DNA of 14,198 bases from Clostridia bacterium. GTDB taxonomy: Bacteria > Bacillota_A > Clostridia > Oscillospirales > Acutalibacteraceae. Both the position numbers and the translations under genes were made by a program. The notes beneath the pieces are model-generated. The model made no database searches, was not told the DNA's origin, and was given only the letters and a program-made list of their open reading frames with translations. Of the stretch, positions 8,660 to 14,198 are shown in pieces. The stretch's first letter is position 1. Each line of letters opens with the position of its first letter. The stretch lies in the NCBI GenBank assembly GCA_017503305.1, contig JAFVTJ010000053.1, forward strand, positions 1 through 14,198, written 5' to 3'.

Positions 8660-10639
8660 TTGCCTTTTAAAAAGAAAAACCAATTTGCTATCACCTTTTT
8701 ATCTGTGTTATCAATTATTGCTTTGGTTTTGTTTTCGTGCCGTGCCTATTACATTCAGGTTTCGAACTCGGACGAATATACGGGTAAAAGCGCCAACGGT
8801 GCAACCTCATCCCGCACCGCTGTTATAAAGGCGCCCCGTGGCGAAATTGTTGACTGCTACGGTCGACAAATTGCCATAAACCGCGACGGTTATAACGTTG
8901 TTTTCAACAAAGCATATATAAAAGATGATATAAACGATATAATATTAGCCCTTATAGAGCTTTGCAAAAAGTATGATACCGAATGGACCGATGAATTGCC
9001 CTTAAGTGCAAAATCGCCATACGGCTTTAAAAAGGGCGAATCTACCGATAAGCTTCTTACAACACTTAACCTTGCGCATTATGCCACTGCCGAAAACTGC
9101 TTTAATGCAATGGTTGAAAAATATAAGCTTGAAGGCTACTCCAAAAGTGAGCAACGCAAAATAATGGGCGTTAGGTACAGTATGCAAATCGCTGACTTTT
9201 CAATATCCTACCCCTTCACCTTTGCCGAGGATATTTCGACCGAGCTTATGCGTAAAATTGCCGAATCCTCCTACGCGTTAAAGGGTGTCACCATAGAAGT
9301 TGCCCCCTTTAGAGAATATACCGACACCACCCTTGCTGTTAACCTAATTGGTACGGTTGGTCCTATTTTCCAGGAAGACTGGGAAAGCTACAAGGAAAAG
9401 GGTTATTCTTATAACGATAAGGTTGGTAAAAGCGGTATCGAAAAATGGGCCGAAGAGTATTTACGCGGTATTGACGGCGAAATTACCTACTACCTAAACT
9501 CTAAGGGTGATATAATTTCAAGCGAAATTACAAAAGAACCTATCGCCGGCAAAACCGTTATGATGTCTTTAGACAAAAATTTGCAAAAAAAGACACAGGA
9601 ATCTCTTAAAGAAAAGGTTAAGTCCCTTCAAAAGCAAGGCGGCACCTGTAAAGCAGGCTGTGCGGTTGCGATTGATATTGATACCGGCAAGGTGCTTGCC
9701 GCTGCGAATTATCCCACTTATGACTCTGCAACAATGAGCCAAAATTATGACAAGCTGCAGTCCGACCCGGCAAAGCCTTTGGTTAACCGCGCTTTTCAGG
9801 GCGTTTACCCGATTGGTTCTACCATTAAGCCGGCTGTTGCGGTTGCCGCAATGGAAAATGGCCTTTACAAAGCAGGTGAAACAGTAAGATGTGTTCAAAC
9901 TTACGACTATTTTGCAGACTATAAGCCCAAATGCCTACATTACCACGGCCCTATAGCGCTTAACAACGCTTTGGCGCTTAGCTGTAACTACTTCTTCTTC
10001 GAAATGGGCAAAAGAGTTGGCGCCACCACCCTTACCGACTATTACAAGCAGTTTGGTCTTGGTGTTAAAACCGGTGTAGAGGTTGACGATAGCCGTGGCA
10101 TTTTGTTAGAGCCCGACAACGATAACGTTGGCGGTACAACACTGCAAATTTCTATCGGCCAAATGAATGCCTTCACACCCTTACAATTGGCCAATTACGT
10201 TGCCACACTTTCAAACGGTGGCACTCATTATAAAGCAAGCCTTATAAACAAAATCGTTTCTTACGATTTTTCAAGCACTTACGAAACCGTAAGTCCTCAC
10301 GTTGTTAATACAGTTGATATTTCAAGTCCTACCCTTAAGGCAGTAAAAAAGGGTATGCTTTCGGTTACTGAAGACGGTACAGGTCAAGCCGCACTTGGCG
10401 ATTATAAAATCAAGGTTGGCGGTAAAACAGGTACTTCACAGGTTAACGGCGCGGCCGACCACAGTATATTTATAGCCTTTGCCCCGTTTGACAATCCCGA
10501 AATTGCTATTTCGGTTGTGCTTGAAAACGGTTCTTCAGGCTTTACTGCGGGCTCTATAGTGCGCGATATGCTTGATGCTTACTTCTTTACCGACCTTGAT
10601 TCTTCAAAAGATGACAAACCGTTTATAGTTTTAGATTAA
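8660..10639 (+). CDS. mrdA: Class B penicillin-binding protein 2 (elongation transpeptidase)
   Basis: This DD-transpeptidase cross-links peptidoglycan during lateral-wall elongation, with a SEDS glycosyltransferase (RodA, not in this window) as partner. The 659-residue protein has a basic start (PFKKKN), one membrane anchor (about 9-26) and the PBP-dimer region with APRGEIVDCYGR (58-69; the usual DRNG reads CYGR). The pedestal region includes KSGIEKWAEEYLRG (257-270). The transpeptidase domain begins near 332, with GCAVAIDIDTGKVLAAANYP. Catalytic motifs are complete: S387-T-I-K390, S441-C-N443 and K589-T-G-T592. The TTG start follows mreD by 15 nt. A new promoter starts one base past the stop codon, so this is probably the last gene served by the polA promoter alone. 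Confidence 0.95.
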   Translation: MPFKKKNQFAITFLSVLSIIALVLFSCRAYYIQVSNSDEYTGKSANGATSSRTAVIKAPRGEIVDCYGRQIAINRDGYNVVFNKAYIKDDINDIILALIELCKKYDTEWTDELPLSAKSPYGFKKGESTDKLLTTLNLAHYATAENCFNAMVEKYKLEGYSKSEQRKIMGVRYSMQIADFSISYPFTFAEDISTELMRKIAESSYALKGVTIEVAPFREYTDTTLAVNLIGTVGPIFQEDWESYKEKGYSYNDKVGKSGIEKWAEEYLRGIDGEITYYLNSKGDIISSEITKEPIAGKTVMMSLDKNLQKKTQESLKEKVKSLQKQGGTCKAGCAVAIDIDTGKVLAAANYPTYDSATMSQNYDKLQSDPAKPLVNRAFQGVYPIGSTIKPAVAVAAMENGLYKAGETVRCVQTYDYFADYKPKCLHYHGPIALNNALALSCNYFFFEMGKRVGATTLTDYYKQFGLGVKTGVEVDDSRGILLEPDNDNVGGTTLQISIGQMNAFTPLQLANYVATLSNGGTHYKASLINKIVSYDFSSTYETVSPHVVNTVDISSPTLKAVKKGMLSVTEDGTGQAALGDYKIKVGGKTGTSQVNGAADHSIFIAFAPFDNPEIAISVVLENGSSGFTAGSIVRDMLDAYFFTDLDSSKDDKPFIVLD

Positions 10640-10640
10640 A

Positions 10641-10669
10641 TTGACAACATTTGCTAAATGTGTTAGAAT
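10641..10669 (+). promoter_or_regulatory. Near-consensus sigma-A-type promoter for minD-mgsA-hisS-aspS
   Basis: A perfect -35 TTGACA (10641-10646) is followed after 17 nt by -10 TAGAAT (10664-10669), with TG at 10661-10662 making it an extended -10. It starts one base after the PBP2 stop codon. Transcription should begin near 10676, giving a leader of about 17 nt. I see no terminator between the PBP2 gene and this promoter, so read-through from upstream is also possible. Confidence 0.85.
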
Positions 10670-10682
10670 GTTATTTATAAGT

Positions 10683-10688
10683 GAGGTG
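10683..10688 (+). promoter_or_regulatory. Ribosome binding site choosing the minD ATG over an upstream GTG
   Basis: GAGGTG matches the core of the anti-Shine-Dalgarno complement and lies 4 nt (6 nt counted from GAGG) before ATG 10693. The in-frame GTG at 10681 overlaps this site and would add MRCI ahead of the conserved N-terminus, so ATG 10693 is preferred. Confidence 0.75.
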
Positions 10689-10692
10689 CATT

Positions 10693-11424
10693 ATGGGTAC
10701 TGTTTATGCCGTAACCTCCGGTAAAGGCGGTGTTGGCAAGTCTACCGTTTCGGTTGGACTTTCGCTGGCTTTTACCAAGCTCGGTTACAAGGTTTTACTA
10801 GTGGATATGGACGAAGGTCTTCGTTGTTTAGATGTCATGCTCGATATTGATGATTCGGTTGTTTTTGATTTGGGCGATATTCTTGCAGGCAAAAGCTTTC
10901 AAGACGGCATTTATCCTATCAATAACCATCCCAACCTTTACCTAGTCCCCGCACCCGATAGTTTGGGTGTTATTACACCACACGCACTTTTAAATTTTAC
11001 TTCGCAGGTTAAAACACTTTACGATATTATTATTTTCGACTTTCCCGCAGGTATTGACTTCACCCTTTACAAAAGTCTGCCGCGCGACACCCTGTTTTTA
11101 ACTGTCGCCTTGCCTGACCCTGTATCAATTCGTGATGCCGCGGTGGTGTCACGCAAATTAGGGGATTTGAAGGTCGAATCTCGTCTTATTCTCAACTGCT
11201 TTGATTATAAATTAACCAAAAAGAAAATTTATTCAAGCATTGACGATATTATTGATAATGCAGGTCTTCAGCTTTTAGGGATCGTTCCTCGCCAAAAAGA
11301 ACTAAGCTTGCTATCAATCAAACACAAGCTAAAATCCCGTGGTAATGCTATGTCGGCCTTTAACCGCTTGGCAGCGCGCTTAAGCGGCAAACAGGTCCTG
11401 TTACCCAGTTTAAAAAAAATTTGA
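10693..11424 (+). CDS. minD: MinD/ParA-family ATPase, short C-terminus
   Basis: MinD ATPases dimerise on the membrane with ATP and position division-site inhibitors or other cargo. From ATG 10693 the product is 243 residues, against about 265 for typical MinD. It has the deviant Walker A GKGGVGKS (10-17, signature K11), the switch I/MinD motif DMDEGLRCLD (38-47; usually GLRNLD) and Walker B/switch II FDFPAGID (115-122). It also has PDPVSIRDAA (141-150) where MinD reads PExSxxRDADR. The frame stops at LSGKQVLLPSLKKI, before the C-terminal amphipathic membrane-targeting helix of normal MinD. The last codons contain an A8 run (11412-11419); a -1 shift there would add NLKGILK and end at TGA 11439-11441. 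No minC or minE is nearby, so its role in division placement is uncertain. It has its own promoter and precedes mgsA by 13 nt. Confidence 0.82.
   Translation: MGTVYAVTSGKGGVGKSTVSVGLSLAFTKLGYKVLLVDMDEGLRCLDVMLDIDDSVVFDLGDILAGKSFQDGIYPINNHPNLYLVPAPDSLGVITPHALLNFTSQVKTLYDIIIFDFPAGIDFTLYKSLPRDTLFLTVALPDPVSIRDAAVVSRKLGDLKVESRLILNCFDYKLTKKKIYSSIDDIIDNAGLQLLGIVPRQKELSLLSIKHKLKSRGNAMSAFNRLAARLSGKQVLLPSLKKI
11412..11419 (+). other. A8 slippery tract at the end of minD
   Basis: Eight adenines span the Leu-Lys-Lys-Ile codons and form a zero-frame A AAA AAA heptamer, a known type of site for -1 ribosomal frameshifting and for polymerase slippage. The zero frame ends at TGA 11422-11424. The -1 frame continues as Asn-Leu-Lys-Gly-Ile-Leu-Lys to TGA 11439-11441, which overlaps the mgsA ATG as ATGA. 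The tract is seen directly; any use of it is inference. Confidence 0.5.
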
Positions 11425-11437
11425 AAGGAATATTAAA

Positions 11438-11842
11438 ATGACCATTGCACTAATTGCTCACGACGCTAAAAAAGAACTTATGACTCAATTTTGTATTGCT
11501 TATTGCGGTATTTTAAATAAGCATACCCTTGTTGCTACGGGCACAACCGGCAAAACCGTTTCCGAAGCAACCGGTCTTAATATTATAAGCTTTATGAGTG
11601 GCACACAGGGCGGCTCTCAGCAGATTGCTTCTCGCATTGGCTGTGATGAAATTGATATGCTTTTAATATTCCGCGATCCGCTAAATCCCAAAGCCAACGA
11701 ACCGGATGAACACGCCCTTTTGCGCCTTTGCGACGTTCATAACATTCCCGTTGCAACCAACATTGCCACTGCAGAAGTGCTTATTCACGGTCTTGAACGC
11801 GGCGACCTTGATTGGCGCGATATTGTAAAATCTAACCACTAA
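11438..11842 (+). CDS. mgsA: Methylglyoxal synthase homologue with altered active site
   Basis: MgsA converts dihydroxyacetone phosphate to methylglyoxal and phosphate in the cytoplasm, a bypass of lower glycolysis. The 134-residue product aligns along its whole length with MgsA: IALIAHDAKK (H8 and D9 match E. coli H19 and D20), the phosphate loop ATGTTGKT (33-40), SG at 54-55, FRDPLN (78-83), D90 matching D101, LLRLCDVHNIPVATN (94-108) and TAEVLIHGLERGDLDWRDIV. Two key positions differ. The GGDQQ motif holding catalytic base D71 reads GGSQQ (Ser60), and the conserved PHxPD reads ANEPD (Asn87 at the H98 site). The fold and phosphate site look intact, so the protein may be impaired, inactive or act on another phospho-ligand. 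AAAGGAA (11424-11430) is the ribosome site. Its neighbours minD and hisS probably share its transcript. Confidence 0.88.
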   Translation: MTIALIAHDAKKELMTQFCIAYCGILNKHTLVATGTTGKTVSEATGLNIISFMSGTQGGSQQIASRIGCDEIDMLLIFRDPLNPKANEPDEHALLRLCDVHNIPVATNIATAEVLIHGLERGDLDWRDIVKSNH

Positions 11843-11856
11843 TTTGGAGTAATACT

Positions 11857-13164
11857 ATGTCAGAAATAAACCGTGCCGTAAAAGGCACTAATGACTTATT
11901 GCCATTTGACAGTTACAAATGGCAATTTGTTGAAAATAAAATGCTCGAAACTGCGCGTCTTTTCGGCTGTTCTGAAATTCGCGTTCCCGTTTTTGAGCAT
12001 ACCGAAGTTTTTAAGCGCAGCGTTGGCGACACTACCGACGTTGTTCAAAAGGAAATGTACACCTTTGACGATAAGGGCGGCCGTTCTATAACCTTGCGTC
12101 CCGAGCTTACTGCGGGTGTTGTGCGTTCGGTTATTGAAAATGGTCTTTTAAACGGTCCCTTGCCCTTAAAGGTTTGCTATATTGGCGGTTGCTACCGCTA
12201 CGAAAAGCCCCAAGCAGGCCGACTTCGTGAATTCCACCAGTTTGGTGTTGAATGTGTGGGTGCAAGCGCCCCCAACGCCGATGCCGAGGTTATTGCCCTT
12301 GCAAAACAGGTGCTAGATAATGTTGGTATTGAAAAGATTTCACTAGAAATCAATTCAATCGGCTGTCCCGAATGCCGTAAGAACTATCAAAACGCTTTAA
12401 AAGAGTATTTTAAGGCTAATATCGACACCCTTTGCGGCACCTGTAAGGACCGACTTGAGCGCAACCCCATGCGTATTTTGGACTGCAAATCCCCCGTTTG
12501 CAAAAAGCTTTGCGAAAACGCACCTGTCGTTATCGACTACTTGTGCGACGACTGTCAAGAGCATTTTGATGCGGTCAAAAGCCACCTTGACTCCGCAGGT
12601 ATCAACTATACTGTAAACCCCCACATTGTGCGTGGTCTTGACTACTACACCCGCACTGTGTTTGAATTTGTATCGGGTGATATCGGCGCTCAAAGCACCG
12701 TTTGCGGCGGCGGCAGATATGACGGTCTTATTGCTCAAATGGGCGGTCAGCCAACCGCATCCTTAGGCTTTGGTATGGGTATTGAAAGACTTATGATGGT
12801 GCTTGAAGCCCAAAATACCGAATTGCCCAAGCCCACCGATTGCGACCTCTATATTGCCGCAATGGGCGAAAAGGCTTCGCTTAAAGCAACCGCGCTTTGC
12901 AACGCTTTACGTATCGACGGCTTTAAGGTTCAAACCGATATTTGCGCTAAGGGTCTTAAGGCTCAAATGAAATTTGCTAACAAAATTGGTGCTTTATTTA
13001 CCTTGGTTTTGGGCGATAACGAGCTTGAAAATAATAAAGCCAACCTTAAGAATATGCAAACAGGCGAGCAAACCGAAATTTGTCTTGATAATTTATCAGA
13101 CGAATTGCTTTCGGCCGTTAACAAAAACGCACTTGAAAATTTAACAAACTCTATTATAGATTAG
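11857..13164 (+). CDS. hisS: Histidyl-tRNA synthetase
   Basis: HisRS charges tRNA-His with histidine in the cytoplasm. The 435-residue class II enzyme shows VKGTNDLLP (8-16), TLRPELTAGVVR (79-90), motif 2 YRYEKPQAGRLREFHQFGVE (113-132), the HisRS-specific RGLDYYTRTVFEF (259-271), GGGRYDGLI (284-292) and motif 3 SLGFGMGIERL (302-312). A C-terminal anticodon-binding domain follows (about 327-420). The insertion domain carries nine cysteines between 170 and 233, several as CxxC pairs. This type is familiar in Firmicutes HisRS and could bind zinc, which is inferred. GGAG lies 7 nt before the ATG. It follows mgsA by 14 nt with no room for a T-box leader. Confidence 0.97.
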   Translation: MSEINRAVKGTNDLLPFDSYKWQFVENKMLETARLFGCSEIRVPVFEHTEVFKRSVGDTTDVVQKEMYTFDDKGGRSITLRPELTAGVVRSVIENGLLNGPLPLKVCYIGGCYRYEKPQAGRLREFHQFGVECVGASAPNADAEVIALAKQVLDNVGIEKISLEINSIGCPECRKNYQNALKEYFKANIDTLCGTCKDRLERNPMRILDCKSPVCKKLCENAPVVIDYLCDDCQEHFDAVKSHLDSAGINYTVNPHIVRGLDYYTRTVFEFVSGDIGAQSTVCGGGRYDGLIAQMGGQPTASLGFGMGIERLMMVLEAQNTELPKPTDCDLYIAAMGEKASLKATALCNALRIDGFKVQTDICAKGLKAQMKFANKIGALFTLVLGDNELENNKANLKNMQTGEQTEICLDNLSDELLSAVNKNALENLTNSIID

Positions 13165-13167
13165 GAG
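13163..13167 (+). promoter_or_regulatory. Ribosome binding site fixing the aspS TTG start
   Basis: AGGAG overlaps the hisS stop codon and lies 8 nt before TTG 13176. The next in-frame start, ATG 13191, would leave 23 nt and has no ribosome site of its own. Confidence 0.75.
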
Positions 13168-13175
13168 CAACCACC

Positions 13176-14198
13176 TTGAAACTCGACAGAATGGATGGAT
13201 TAAAGCGCACCCACTACTGCGGTACGCTTAGAAAAGATAATATTGGTGAAAAGGTAGCCGTTTGCGGTTGGGTACAACGCCAACGCGACTTGGGCGGTCT
13301 TATTTTCGTGGACCTTCGTGACAGAACTGGCATCGTTCAGCTCGCCTTTGACGACACTACCGATAAGGCAATTTTCGATAAGGCTTTCACTCTCCGTAGT
13401 GAATTTGTTGTTATGGCAGAGGGTAACGTTCGTATGCGTTCCTCTATCAACACCGAAATTCCTACAGGCGACATTGAAATCGAAATTACCACCCTTAAAA
13501 TTTTAGGCAAGAGCGAAACTCCGCCTTTCGAAATTTTAACCGACTGTAAGGCTAACGAAGAATTACGCCTTAAATACCGTTACCTTGATTTAAGAAGACC
13601 TAATTTGCAAAACAATATTCTTATGCGCCATAAGGTTACCAAGGTTACACGTGATTATTTTGACGAAAACGGCTTTGTTGAAATTGAAACTCCCACCCTT
13701 ATTAAATCTACTCCCGAAGGTGCGCGTGACTATTTGGTGCCTTCTCGTATTCACAAGGGTAGCTTCTTTGCGCTTCCCCAATCACCTCAGCTTTATAAGC
13801 AGTTGTTAATGCTTTCCGGCTTTGACCGTTATATGCAAATTGCTCGTTGCTACCGCGACGAAGACTTGCGCGCCGACCATCAGCCCGAATTTACCCAAAT
13901 CGACTTAGAAATGTCTTTTGTAGAAATGGAAGATGTTTTTAAAATTGCTGAAGGTTATGTCAGCCGTTTGTTTAAGGAAGTTTTAGGCGTAGATATTGCT
14001 ACACCCCTTCCCCGCCTTACCTTTACCGACGCAATGAACGATTACGGCTCGGACAAGCCCGACACCCGCTTTGATATGAAGATTAAGGATCTTTCGGACA
14101 TTGTGGAAAACTGTGGATTTGGCGTATTTGCCGACACAGTTAAAAACGGCGGTACTGTTCGCGCTATCAATGCAAAAAATGCGGCTTCCGTTTACACC
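13176..14198 (+). CDS. aspS: Aspartyl-tRNA synthetase (3' partial)
   Basis: AspRS charges tRNA-Asp with aspartate. From TTG 13176 the frame stays open for exactly 341 codons to the window edge; the complete bacterial enzyme has about 590 residues, so the C-terminal part is missing. The N-terminal OB-fold anticodon domain reads RTHYCGTL then VCGWVQRQRDLGGLIFVDLRDRTGIVQ. The Leu in RDLGG (39) is the form associated with discriminating AspRS, as opposed to RDHGG in enzymes that also charge tRNA-Asn; this is a weak indicator. The catalytic part has RYLDLRRP, TPEGARDYLVP, LPQSPQLYKQLLM (usually FxQSPQ), motif 2 YRDEDLRADHQPEFTQIDLEMSF and the bacterial GSDKPDTRF. It follows hisS by 11 nt, the conserved Firmicutes hisS-aspS pairing. 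Confidence 0.95.
   Translation, partial: MKLDRMDGLKRTHYCGTLRKDNIGEKVAVCGWVQRQRDLGGLIFVDLRDRTGIVQLAFDDTTDKAIFDKAFTLRSEFVVMAEGNVRMRSSINTEIPTGDIEIEITTLKILGKSETPPFEILTDCKANEELRLKYRYLDLRRPNLQNNILMRHKVTKVTRDYFDENGFVEIETPTLIKSTPEGARDYLVPSRIHKGSFFALPQSPQLYKQLLMLSGFDRYMQIARCYRDEDLRADHQPEFTQIDLEMSFVEMEDVFKIAEGYVSRLFKEVLGVDIATPLPRLTFTDAMNDYGSDKPDTRFDMKIKDLSDIVENCGFGVFADTVKNGGTVRAINAKNAASVYT

Noticed and set aside
10681..10683. GTG as the minD start codon
   Set aside because: It overlaps the GAGGTG ribosome site, has no site of its own within the predicted leader, and adds residues before the conserved N-terminus.
13318..13506. Short + strand frame inside aspS
   Set aside because: It is an out-of-frame shadow; the true aspS frame is open from 13176 to the window end.

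Overview
The window reads as chromosomal core-gene sequence from a low-to-moderate GC Gram-positive bacterium, most likely a gut-type Clostridia (Oscillospiraceae/Ruminococcaceae-like). This is inferred from the mreBCD-PBP2-minD-mgsA order, the Clostridia-style cysteine-containing HisRS followed by AspRS, purine-rich Shine-Dalgarno sites before nearly every gene, frequent TTG starts, and a YwlE-like phosphatase P-loop. All genes are on the + strand and packed almost without gaps. I see no mobile element, CRISPR array, tRNA or rRNA.

Layout. (1) 2-814: a DegV-family fatty-acid-binding protein missing only its first few residues, closed by a strong intrinsic terminator (819-856). (2) 815-963: the only sizeable intergenic gap. 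It holds that terminator, an A/T-tract UP-like element and an extended -10 sigma-A-type promoter. (3) 964-10639: one apparent operon of eight genes: polA (TTG start), a YwlE-like phosphatase fused to RimI acetyltransferase, tsaD, a diacylglycerol-kinase-family lipid kinase, mreB, mreC, mreD and a class B PBP2 (TTG start). Gaps are 0-15 nt, and the polA stop overlaps the next start. (4) 10641-14198: a second near-consensus promoter starts one base after the PBP2 stop codon and drives a minD-like ATPase, a methylglyoxal-synthase-like gene, hisS and the first 341 codons of aspS.

How the genes fit together. The first operon joins DNA repair/replication (PolA), protein modification and tRNA t6A synthesis (RimI, TsaD), phospholipid turnover (lipid kinase) and the elongasome (MreB filament, MreC/MreD membrane scaffold, PBP2 transpeptidase). 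The second joins a Min-type ATPase to central metabolism and tRNA charging.

Most genes are ordinary housekeeping genes. Four points deserve a second look. The MgsA-like protein has Ser where the catalytic Asp (E. coli D71) should be and Asn at the conserved H98 position. The MinD-like protein stops just short of a membrane-targeting tail, but an A8 slippery tract at its last codons would, on a -1 shift, add a short lysine/leucine tail ending in an ATGA overlap with mgsA. The phosphatase-RimI protein is an unusual fusion. MinD lies beside PBP2 without minC, minE or rodA. I see no clear wholly new multi-gene system here.
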